Below, piece by piece: positions 1-5,375 of a stretch of DNA of 7,145 nt. Positions within the stretch are counted from its first letter, which is position 1. Each line of letters begins with the position of its first letter. The notes under the pieces are model-generated. The model made no database searches, was not told the DNA's origin, and was given only the letters and a program-made list of their open reading frames with translations. The position numbers and the translations under genes are program-made. The DNA is taken from contig JAJZNH010000507.1 of assembly GCA_021811745.1 (NCBI GenBank), positions 1 to 7,145 of the forward strand. Direction: 5' to 3'. Origin of the DNA: Acidobacteriota bacterium (GTDB lineage Bacteria; Acidobacteriota; Terriglobia; Terriglobales; Acidobacteriaceae).

Positions 1-200
1 TTCTTCGCCGACTGCGAGAGCGCGGTTGAAGCAGCCTGCAAGCCGTTGGCCAGTGAAAGGCCGGCCGCGTCGTCGGCGCCGGAGTTGATGCGCGATCCGG
101 AAGAGAGCTGCTGAAGAGTCTTCGTGAGAGCCGACTGCGTGTTGCTCAGATTGTTCTCGGCATTGATGGCCGAGATGTTGTTCAAGACACCCAAAGACAT
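1..200 (-). CDS. fliC: Flagellin, N-terminal part (cut by window edge)
   Basis: This encodes the start of flagellin, the protein polymerised into the flagellar filament after export through the flagellar type III system. About 66 residues are visible. They begin MSLGVLNNISAINAENNL and include LSSGSRINSGADDAAGLSLA at about residues 32-51, the classic conserved D0/D1 helical signature of bacterial flagellins. The start is the ATG whose complement ends at 200. A GAGGAG ribosome site (complement of 208-213) lies seven bases upstream, which fixes the start. The central variable domain and the C-terminal D0 helix lie outside the window. A sigma-28 type promoter is positioned about 120-130 bases upstream. 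It is divergent from flbD-motA-motB, so filament and motor genes share one regulatory spacer. The family is near certain; fliC/hag naming is by convention. Confidence 0.95.
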   Translation of the reverse strand, partial: MSLGVLNNISAINAENNLSNTQSALTKTLQQLSSGSRINSGADDAAGLSLANGLQAASTALSQSAK

Positions 201-207
201 ATGGATT

Positions 208-213
208 CTCCTC
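208..213 (-). promoter_or_regulatory. Ribosome binding site of flagellin
   Basis: Read on the minus strand this is GAGGAG, seven bases before the flagellin ATG. It is a strong Shine-Dalgarno match, as expected for a very highly expressed protein. Confidence 0.8.
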
Positions 214-329
214 GTTTTGAAGTGAATTCCGGGTTCCCAGCTTCGGGTGCCTGACTGGAGACGGCCGGCAACATCTGCCTGCCTGCTCCGGGTCACCTGG
301 CGAAAGGAACCACGCGATTCTCACCGCCT

Positions 330-356
330 TCATCGGCGCTGGCCTGAAACACTTTA
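330..356 (-). promoter_or_regulatory. Sigma-28 (FliA) promoter for flagellin
   Basis: On the minus strand the sequence reads TAAAGTGT (complement of 349-356), 11 bases, then GCCGATGA (complement of 330-337). The enterobacterial sigma-28 consensus is TAAAGTTT-N11-GCCGATAA, so each box matches 7 of 8 with exact spacing. Transcription should start near 322, giving a leader of about 120 bases before the flagellin ATG. The match and the gene it faces support flagellin being a late gene controlled by FliA. I infer this from the sequence and the known sigma-28 consensus; the 5' end has not been mapped. Confidence 0.8.
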
Positions 357-394
357 CGCATTTTTCCGTGGGCCTTTGGTAATTTGATCCCCGG

Positions 395-421
395 TCATCC
401 TTTTGCCGTGCCGGCCGATAA
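395..421 (+). promoter_or_regulatory. Candidate sigma-28 promoter for flbD-motA-motB
   Basis: GCCGATAA at 414-421 is a perfect sigma-28 -10 box facing flbD. The octamer at the proper distance (395-402, TCATCCTT) matches TAAAGTTT poorly, at 4 of 8, so the -35 side is weak. Transcription would start near 428, leaving about 26 bases before the flbD ATG at 454. This would make an in-frame ATG at 424 unusable. A lone exact octamer is unlikely but not impossible by chance in a spacer this short. Confidence 0.5.
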
Positions 422-453
422 ATATGAAAGAACCAGAGGAAGGCAGGCACGGA

Positions 454-765
454 ATGATCGAAGTTACCCGGCTCAACGGCACGCCGATCGTGCTCAACAG
501 CGATCTGATCAAGACCGCCGAGACCGCGCCCGACACCATGCTCACGCTGATCAATGGCGAAAAGCTGATCGTGCGCGAGGAGTGCAGCGAAATCGTGGAA
601 CGCGTGCTCGCCTACCGGGCCAGCCTGCTGGCCGCGGTGGTCAGGCGCCTGCCCAGCTATGGCGACCTGCAGCGGGGCGTCGCACTGGCCAGCATGGATC
701 TTGCCGGTCAGCCCAAGACTGTTGCAGCCAAGGCGAAGCCGGTGAGCGGAGAAGCTGAAAGCTGA
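454..765 (+). CDS. flbD: Flagellar protein FlbD family
   Basis: This is a small soluble protein of the FlbD family, which is typically found beside motA/motB in flagellar clusters of many phyla. Its molecular role is poorly defined. The N-terminal 60 residues are the family core: MIEVTRLNGTPIVLNSDLIK, then TLINGEKLIV and a short helix (EIVERVLAYRASLL). At 103 residues it is longer than the usual 60-80. The extra tail (about 61-103) is Ala/Lys-rich with no recognisable domain. The ATG at 454 is chosen because the family begins MIEVTRLNG and AGAGGAAGG lies at 435-443; in-frame ATGs at 403 and 424 would add non-conserved residues. The last codons and the TGA lie inside a heptamer repeat array, so the C-terminus may have been shaped by that element. 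This is not the unrelated Caulobacter transcription factor of the same name. Confidence 0.88.
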   Translation: MIEVTRLNGTPIVLNSDLIKTAETAPDTMLTLINGEKLIVREECSEIVERVLAYRASLLAAVVRRLPSYGDLQRGVALASMDLAGQPKTVAAKAKPVSGEAES

Positions 766-807
766 CAACTGACAGCTTGCAGTTGTCAGTTGTCAGCTTC
801 CAGCTTG
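752..807 (+). repeat. Heptamer tandem array forming a long inverted repeat
   Basis: Eight consecutive 7-base units can be read: AAGCTGA, AAGCTGA, CAACTGA, CAGCTTG, CAGTTGT, CAGTTGT, CAGCTTC, CAGCTTG. The first three are approximate reverse complements of the later ones. As a result 752-774 pairs with 784-806: 23 base pairs with one mismatch and a 9-base loop (775-783). The flbD stop codon (763-765) is inside the left arm. No T-run follows, so it is not a classic intrinsic terminator. It could still act as a transcript-stabilising or Rho-assisted hairpin, or be a dispersed repeat of the REP/STRR kind. There are no spacers, so it is not a CRISPR array. Confidence 0.85.
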
Positions 808-892
808 ATCTGATGCGGGGCCGATTGTGGATGCGAAGCAGGTCTTTTCGGGTCGGGTGATCCGGCACCATCGCCCGGCACGAAATAGATCG

Positions 893-913
893 AGGCTGGA
901 AGCTGGAAGCTAC
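893..913 (+). repeat. Second short heptamer array (AGGCTGG/AAGCTGG/AAGCTAC)
   Basis: Three tandem 7-base units, AGGCTGG, AAGCTGG and AAGCTAC, lie about 86 bases beyond the larger array and 38 bases before the motA start. The sequence AAGCTGGAAGCT also occurs as the complement of the right arm of the first array (795-806 region). The two are therefore copies of one repeat family. The intervening 808-892 bases show no gene that I can support. Confidence 0.65.
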
Positions 914-950
914 ACCTCGCGCCGCGGCGCGGGGAATATTGGAGCGGCAC

Positions 951-1724
951 ATGGATACAGCGAGTATCGGCGGAGCGATTCTGGCGATGGCCGGCATTGT
1001 GGCCGGTTTGCTCATCGAGGGCGGCAACCTGAACCAGATCCTACAGCCGACTGCCGCCCTGATCGTCTTCGGCGGCACCATGGGCGCGGTGCTGCTGCAG
1101 TTCCCGTTCACCACGGTCGTCAAGGCATTCCGCAGCCTCGTCCATGTCTTTGCCGCGCCCCGCAAGCAGAATGTCCAGCTCATCCACCAGTTGGTTACCT
1201 TTGCCAATAAGGCGCGCCGTCACGGCGTGGTCTCGCTCGACGCGGATTTGCAGAGCATCGAGGATCCGTTCCTCAAGCAATCCCTGATGCTGGCCGTCGA
1301 CGGCACCGAACCCAACGACCTGCGCAGAATCATGCGCGTGCGCCTCGACTCCACCACCGAAAGCGAAGAGCGGCTGCCGGCGGTCTTCGAGTCGGCTGGC
1401 GGCTTTTCGCCCACCATCGGCATCCTCGGCGCCATCCTGGGCCTGATTCAAGTCATGCACCATCTCGACAACATGCAGGAGGTGGGGCGCGGCATTGCCG
1501 TAGCTTTTGTTGCGACCATCTATGGTGTCGGCATCGCCAATCTCTTTTTTCTGCCCTTTGCCGGCAAGATGCGCCAGCGCATCCAGGAAGATCACCGGCG
1601 CCGCGAGATGATCCTCGAAGGCGTCATCTCCATTCTTGAAGGCCTGAACCCGCGCATGATCGAAGTAAAACTCGCTGGCTTCCTCGATCACACGGAACGC
1701 GACAGAAAGGAACGCGCCGCATGA
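951..1724 (+). CDS. motA: Flagellar motor stator protein MotA
   Basis: MotA forms, as a pentamer around a MotB dimer, the inner-membrane ion channel that drives flagellar rotation. The 257-residue protein has four hydrophobic segments: about 5-22, 34-56, 150-170 and 181-203. Between segments 2 and 3 is a large charged cytoplasmic loop. P154 in GFSPTIGILG matches the conserved stator proline (P173 in E. coli). R89 and D97 in ARRHGVVSLDAD correspond to the rotor-contact residues R90 and E98 of E. coli, the acid being Asp here. The length is near the PomA/short MotA type (about 250) rather than E. coli MotA (295). The start at 951 is supported by GGAG at 941-944; an in-frame TTG at 939 is rejected. 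The stop overlaps the motB ATG (ATGA), implying coupled translation at matched dose. The coupling ion cannot be decided by eye. Confidence 0.95.
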   Translation: MDTASIGGAILAMAGIVAGLLIEGGNLNQILQPTAALIVFGGTMGAVLLQFPFTTVVKAFRSLVHVFAAPRKQNVQLIHQLVTFANKARRHGVVSLDADLQSIEDPFLKQSLMLAVDGTEPNDLRRIMRVRLDSTTESEERLPAVFESAGGFSPTIGILGAILGLIQVMHHLDNMQEVGRGIAVAFVATIYGVGIANLFFLPFAGKMRQRIQEDHRRREMILEGVISILEGLNPRMIEVKLAGFLDHTERDRKERAA

Positions 1725-2539
1725 TTCCACGCGAATCCAGGAGCCGCGTCTCCCACGACCGCTGGCTGATTTCTTATGCCGACTTCATCACGCTGCTCTT
1801 CGCGTTCTTCGTCGTCCTCTACGCCTTCGCCACGGCCAACCAGAAGAAGCAGTCGGAGATCCCGGCCGCCATCGATTACGCATTCCGCTCGCTGGGCATC
1901 GTTCCTCACGACCTGCGCGGGCCCGGCGACCGGAACGCCCCATCGGGCGGCGCCGCTCAGCCAGCTATGCCCGCAAACATCGACATGGCCGCGGACGTGC
2001 TTACCCCCGGCCAAATCAAGCTGGATCTCGAACACATCCACCGCGAACTTGCCAAGGCTCTTTCCGGCCAGATCGAGAGGCACACCGTCACCATCTATAT
2101 GGGCCGCGATGGGCTGGTAATCAGCTTGCGCGAGGCCGGCTTCTTCGGCTCCGGCTCGGCCACTCCGCGCCCTGAGGCTCTCCCTGCGTTGCGCCGGATT
2201 GCGGCCACGCTGAGCCGCACCCCCTATGACGTGCGCATCGAAGGCCACACCGACAACGTTCCCATCCACAATGCGCAATTCGATTCCAACTGGGAGCTTT
2301 CGACGGCCCGCGCCACACGCATCGCCCGCCTCTTTCTCGAAATGAAGACCATACCGCCAGACCGGATCTCTGCGGCCGGCTACGCTGAATTCCATCCGGT
2401 TGCAAGCAACGGCTCCGCGCAGGGCCGCGCGGAAAACCGCCGCGTCGATCTGGTAATTCTGCCGCGGACCATCATCAATTTCTCCGCGCCGGATCCTGCG
2501 CAGCCGGGAGGCAAAGCGCGCACGGTGCCCGGCGAATAA
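1721..2539 (+). CDS. motB: Flagellar motor stator protein MotB
   Basis: MotB is the stator subunit that anchors MotA to peptidoglycan and carries the ion-binding aspartate. The 272-residue protein starts with a short cytoplasmic basic stretch. One membrane helix follows (about 17-37, SYADFITLLFAFF), in which D21 is the equivalent of the essential D32 of E. coli MotB. Next comes a Pro/Gly/Ala-rich plug and linker region (about 60-95), then an OmpA-type peptidoglycan-binding domain (about 120-248). That domain contains EGHTDNVPIH (D178) and ELSTARATRIA (R197), the residues that bind diaminopimelate in OmpA-family domains, and GRAENRRVDLVIL. The ATG overlaps the motA TGA. The gene is full length, with no sign of damage. 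It is the last gene of the motility operon here; a hairpin follows and the next gene is convergent. Confidence 0.96.
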   Translation: MIPRESRSRVSHDRWLISYADFITLLFAFFVVLYAFATANQKKQSEIPAAIDYAFRSLGIVPHDLRGPGDRNAPSGGAAQPAMPANIDMAADVLTPGQIKLDLEHIHRELAKALSGQIERHTVTIYMGRDGLVISLREAGFFGSGSATPRPEALPALRRIAATLSRTPYDVRIEGHTDNVPIHNAQFDSNWELSTARATRIARLFLEMKTIPPDRISAAGYAEFHPVASNGSAQGRAENRRVDLVILPRTIINFSAPDPAQPGGKARTVPGE

Positions 2540-2544
2540 GCGGG

Positions 2545-2566
2545 GCTGGCTCGCCTGCGGGCTAGC
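2545..2566 (+). terminator. Hairpin after motB, possible terminator
   Basis: GCTGGCTCG pairs with CGGGCTAGC around a CCTG tetraloop. This gives nine pairs in the rightward transcript, two of them G-U. Read on the opposite strand the wobbles become mismatches, so the fold favours the motB transcript. It lies five bases after the motB stop, in the 49-base gap before the convergent yjbQ. No U-tract follows, which lowers confidence in intrinsic termination. Confidence 0.4.
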
Positions 2567-2588
2567 GGTATTACCTGCGCGAACGCCG

Positions 2589-3005
2589 CTACTCCACGCC
2601 CAACACCTTCACAATCACCCTCTTCTTCCGCTGACCGTCGAACTCGGCGTAGAAGACGCGCTGCCACGTGCCCAGATCCAGCTTTCCATTGGTCACCGGC
2701 AGCGTGGTTTCATGGTGCAGCAGCAGCGACTTCAAGTGGGCGTCGCCGTTATCCTCGCCGGTGCGATGGTGTCTGTAATCGGGCCGCGCCGGCGCCAGCT
2801 TTTCCAGCCACTCGCCGATGTCCTCGATGAGCCCACCTTCCAGGTCGTTGACGTAGATCGCAGCCGTGATGTGCATCGGCGAGACAAAGCACAGCCCATC
2901 CCTCACGCCGCTGCGTTGCACAATCCGCTCCACCTCGTCGGTAATGTGAACCATCTCCCGTCGCTTGCGGGTCTCAAATATAAGATACTCAGTATGACTT
3001 TTCAT
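2589..3005 (-). CDS. yjbQ: YjbQ/UPF0047 family protein
   Basis: This encodes a 138-residue protein of the widely conserved YjbQ (UPF0047) family, small trimeric cytoplasmic proteins. Some members have weak thiamine-phosphate synthase activity and the family is often annotated as secondary thiamine-phosphate synthase. The physiological role is unsettled. Family signatures are present: [13 protein letters not shown] (about 42-54) with its conserved His, [10 protein letters not shown] (about 84-93) and [18 protein letters not shown] (about 112-129). The ATG at 3003-3005 is chosen because GGGAGG (complement of 3013-3018) sits seven bases upstream and family members start with a short strand like [11 protein letters not shown]. 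An upstream in-frame ATG (3038) would add eleven non-conserved residues. It converges on motB and is transcribed away from the cytochrome operon, so it shares no obvious pathway with either neighbour. Confidence 0.9.
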   Translation of the reverse strand: MKSHTEYLIFETRKRREMVHITDEVERIVQRSGVRDGLCFVSPMHITAAIYVNDLEGGLIEDIGEWLEKLAPARPDYRHHRTGEDNGDAHLKSLLLHHETTLPVTNGKLDLGTWQRVFYAEFDGQRKKRVIVKVLGVE

Positions 3006-3470
3006 TTTGCGCCTCCCGGCTTGCGCTGCATGAAACAACCCGGCGTTCTCGATCCTTCATGAAGAAGATGGTATTTCGATTCCTCATCGCTCCCCATGAC
3101 AGAAGTAATCCTACCCGGTTCCACCGCAAATGAGCAGTTACTCCAAAACTGTGCCTGACGCTGCGAGACTAATAGATGCACTTCTGTCTGCGAGGATTTC
3201 CGTCCGCGTGGAGAGATGGAGTTCTGCTTGCCGATCACCGGGAAACCTCCTAAAATAGAATCAGGCCAATACTCCCCATTCAGAGTGACCGGCCGCCAGC
3301 GATGAACGGAATTCCCTGGTGCTGGAAAAACGCGGAGAGTCAACCCTCCCCGTAATTCCCTGCATCCCACTCAAAGGTGGCGGATTCGCTAGAATTTCCG
3401 CTGCATCATACATAAACACTTTCCCCGAGTCGGGTTTCTGTGCCGGCCCGATCGGCAAAAAGGTTGAAGA
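3006..3470. other. Gene-free spacer, probable promoter and leader region
   Basis: These 465 bases separate the leftward yjbQ from the rightward porin-cytochrome gene. I see no convincing gene. The open frames on either strand lack ribosome sites and give compositions with no recognisable motif. Small palindromes such as CTTCATGAAG (3055-3064) and CCCG-AGT-CGGG (3424-3434) are present, but none is strong. A sigma-70-like promoter can be proposed at 3228-3256. The region is less GC-rich than the flanking genes, as expected for regulatory DNA. Confidence 0.6.
3228..3256 (+). promoter_or_regulatory. Candidate sigma-70 promoter for the cytochrome operon
   Basis: TTGCCG (3228-3233, 4 of 6 to TTGACA) is followed after 17 bases by TAAAAT (3251-3256, 5 of 6 to TATAAT). 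A start near 3263 would give a leader of roughly 208 bases before the ATG at 3471. That is long enough to carry post-transcriptional control, though I recognise no riboswitch. The match is modest and rests on consensus alone. Confidence 0.33.
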
Positions 3471-4790
3471 ATGCAAAAGATCCTGCGACTTCTCGCGGGC
3501 GCGTATTTTTTGTGCTGTTTGAATTGCGCCTACGCAGTGCCTAGTTTTGCTCGCCAGACGGGCCTCTCCTGCAATGTATGCCATACCAATCCACCTGAGT
3601 TAACAGCCTTCGGACGCAACTTCAAGCTGCGCGGATATCTGCTGACGGACACGACCGCCAAAGACAAGATCGGCAATGCCAAGGATCTCTTCCTTTCCAA
3701 AAATATTCCGATCTCCATCATGATGCTGATGTCGAACACCGCCTACCAGTCGAATCAGCCGGCAAGCCAGAACAACTCCGCTGGGTTTCCGCAGCAACTG
3801 AGCATTTTTCTCGCGGGCGCATTCGCCTCGCACTTCGGCGGACTGGCGCAGGTTACCTATTCGCACGCTGACGATCACTTCGGCATGGACAACACCGACC
3901 TGCGTTATGCCAATCAGGGCAAGCTTGCGGGGAAGAACCTGGAGTACGGCATCACGCTCAACAACAATCCAACCGTTGAAGACGTGTGGAACAGCACGCC
4001 CGCATGGGGATTTCCCTGGATATCGACCGCCTCCGGCGTGGACCCGATCGCCAATCCGCTGATCAATGGCACCCTGGGCCAGGACGTGGCGGGCGTGGGC
4101 GGCTACGGTCTCTGGAACAACCACCTCTATGCGGACATTACCGTCTACCGATCGGAACACGCCGGAGCCCCGACGCCGGTAACTGGAACGGGGCAGCAAT
4201 ACAACATCAGCGGAGTCGCGCCCTACTGGCGAGCCGCGTGGCAGCAGACCTGGGGTGACAATTACCTCGAGGTCGGCACCTACGGCATCTTTGTCAACTC
4301 ATTCCCCAATGCGGTGTCCGGCCCGGAAGACCGGTATGTGGACCCCTCGTTCGACTTTCAATATGAACACCCATTCGGCGCCAATCTCCTGGATATGCAC
4401 GGAACTTATATTCACGAAAAGTCAAACCTGGGCGCCACCTATCAGGCTGGAGGCGCAAGCACCAAACAGAACCACCTGAACACATTCAAGCTGGATAGCA
4501 CCTATCACTGGAGAAGCAGATACAGCGCGACGGGCGCGCTGTTCTCTACAACCGGGAACCGCGATGCTCTGCTTTATGCACCCGCGCCGCTTACCGGCAG
4601 TAACAATGGCATCCCCGATACCAGCGGCTATATCGCGCAATTCGGCTACTGGCCGGTTCAAAACATCGACATCGACTTCAATTATTCAGGGTACTTCAAA
4701 TTCAACGGCGCGAGCACAAACTACGACGGTGCGATGCGGAATGCATCCGATAACAACACCGTGTATATGGCTCTGTGGCTGAACTTCTAG
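3471..4790 (+). CDS. Cyc2-like outer-membrane porin-cytochrome (monoheme)
   Basis: The 439-residue protein is predicted to be exported. Residues 1-22 form a signal peptide (basic start, hydrophobic core, cleavage after AYA). A small cytochrome module follows at about 23-60: PSFARQTGLSCNVCHTN, where C34, C37 and H38 form a CxxCH haem c site, then ELTAFGRNFKLRGY. The remaining ~375 residues have no hydrophobic helices. They show alternating polar/aromatic stretches and a C-terminal Phe (ALWLNF), typical of an outer-membrane beta-barrel inserted by the Bam machinery. A cytochrome plug at the N-terminus of a porin is the layout of Cyc2, the outer-membrane Fe(II)-oxidising cytochrome of acidophilic and neutrophilic iron oxidisers. 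The RQTG-CxxCH-FGR-FK-GY pattern fits that wider family. Whether this member handles iron, another donor or another acceptor is unknown. Its stop codon overlaps the ribosome site of the Rieske gene, tying it to the bc complex. AAAAAGG at 3457-3463 is a modest ribosome site. Confidence 0.75.
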   Translation: MQKILRLLAGAYFLCCLNCAYAVPSFARQTGLSCNVCHTNPPELTAFGRNFKLRGYLLTDTTAKDKIGNAKDLFLSKNIPISIMMLMSNTAYQSNQPASQNNSAGFPQQLSIFLAGAFASHFGGLAQVTYSHADDHFGMDNTDLRYANQGKLAGKNLEYGITLNNNPTVEDVWNSTPAWGFPWISTASGVDPIANPLINGTLGQDVAGVGGYGLWNNHLYADITVYRSEHAGAPTPVTGTGQQYNISGVAPYWRAAWQQTWGDNYLEVGTYGIFVNSFPNAVSGPEDRYVDPSFDFQYEHPFGANLLDMHGTYIHEKSNLGATYQAGGASTKQNHLNTFKLDSTYHWRSRYSATGALFSTTGNRDALLYAPAPLTGSNNGIPDTSGYIAQFGYWPVQNIDIDFNYSGYFKFNGASTNYDGAMRNASDNNTVYMALWLNF

Positions 4791-4793
4791 GAG
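4789..4793 (+). promoter_or_regulatory. Ribosome binding site deciding the Rieske start
   Basis: AGGAG begins inside the TAG stop (4788-4790) of the porin-cytochrome gene and lies five bases before a GTG at 4799. It favours that GTG over an in-frame GTG at 4775, which lies within the upstream gene and has no such site. The overlap implies that translation of the Rieske protein is coupled to translation of the porin-cytochrome. Confidence 0.75.
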
Positions 4794-4798
4794 ACGGC

Positions 4799-5356
4799 GT
4801 GCAACAGGAAATTCACAGAGACAATATCGCCGGCAACAAAGATGTGATCGTCATCAACCGGCGCTCCTTCTTCGGGGCGCTGCTGGCGATCGGAACGGCG
4901 GGGATGGGCGCGCTACTTTCAGTGCCGGTGCTGCGGTATGTGCTTTACCCGCTTTACGCCAAGGCTTCGGGAGCCGAGTGGTCGGAGGTAGGCGACGTAA
5001 GCGAGGTCGCCGAGAATGCCACTCCGGTGCGCAAAACCATCACTTTCGCCCAACTCGACGGCTGGCGCGAGGTTGTGTCGGCTCAATCAGTCTACGTGAA
5101 CCGCAAATCTGATGGGACGTTTGAAATCCTTTCCGCCATTTGTCCCCATCTTGGTTGCAGCGTCTCCTGGCAGGCCGCGCAGACTGACTTTGTCTGCCCC
5201 TGCCATGGAAGCGTTTTTCAGCCCGATGGAAAGGTTATCTCCGGCCCATCGCCCCGCGGCATGGATCGGCTGCCTACTCGCATCAAGAACGGAAAATTGC
5301 AGGTCCATTTTGAGTTTTTCCGGTCGAACGTGCCCAACAAAGAAGAGTTAAGCTAA
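4799..5356 (+). CDS. qcrA: Rieske iron-sulfur protein of a cytochrome bc complex
   Basis: This is the Rieske subunit of a quinol:cytochrome c oxidoreductase. It takes one electron from quinol at the Qo site of cytochrome b and passes it to a c-type haem on the outer face of the inner membrane. The protein is 185 residues from the GTG start. NRRSFFG (20-26) is a twin-arginine-type motif followed by a single hydrophobic anchor (about 25-47), as Rieske proteins are usually folded in the cytoplasm and exported by Tat. The cluster-binding boxes are CPHLGC (115-120) and CPCHGS (133-138). C115, H117, C133 and H136 would bind the 2Fe-2S cluster, with C120 and C135 forming the disulfide. GPSPRGMDRLP closes the fold. 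It is followed after 19 bases by the cytochrome b gene. Both genes start with GTG. The symbol qcrA/petC is chosen by convention. Confidence 0.95.
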   Translation: MQQEIHRDNIAGNKDVIVINRRSFFGALLAIGTAGMGALLSVPVLRYVLYPLYAKASGAEWSEVGDVSEVAENATPVRKTITFAQLDGWREVVSAQSVYVNRKSDGTFEILSAICPHLGCSVSWQAAQTDFVCPCHGSVFQPDGKVISGPSPRGMDRLPTRIKNGKLQVHFEFFRSNVPNKEELS

Positions 5357-5363
5357 CCGCGAT

Positions 5364-5368
5364 GAGGG
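5364..5368 (+). promoter_or_regulatory. Ribosome binding site of cytochrome b fusion gene
   Basis: GAGGG lies seven bases before GTG 5376. Two out-of-frame ATGs (5362, 5371) lie nearby, and the reading frame has a TAA at 5349. This site and GTG are therefore the only sensible start for the haem-containing frame. Confidence 0.7.
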
Positions 5369-5375
5369 TCATGCT

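Noticed and set aside
820..827. GCCGATTG before motA as a sigma-28 -10 box
   Set aside because: It matches only 6 of 8, and no TAAA-like -35 box lies 15 bases upstream.
752..913. Heptamer arrays as a CRISPR array or transposon end
   Set aside because: The units are contiguous without spacers, and no transposase gene or target duplication is nearby.
1041..1730. Long antisense frame opposite motA
   Set aside because: It is a codon-bias shadow of motA in GC-rich DNA. The sense frame has clear MotA features and a ribosome site.
3302..3355. Small 17-codon frame (starting MNGIPWCW) in the leader of the cytochrome operon
   Set aside because: There is no ribosome binding site before it and no attenuator-type hairpins after it, so a leader-peptide role is not supported.
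3002..3370. Open frame of 122 codons on the minus strand upstream of yjbQ
   Set aside because: It overlaps the yjbQ start, has no ribosome site that I can see, and shows no recognisable motif or hydrophobic pattern. It is most likely a chance frame in the spacer.
4775..4798. Earlier GTG start for the Rieske protein at 4775
   Set aside because: It lies inside the porin-cytochrome coding sequence without a ribosome site, whereas AGGAG is ideally placed for GTG 4799.
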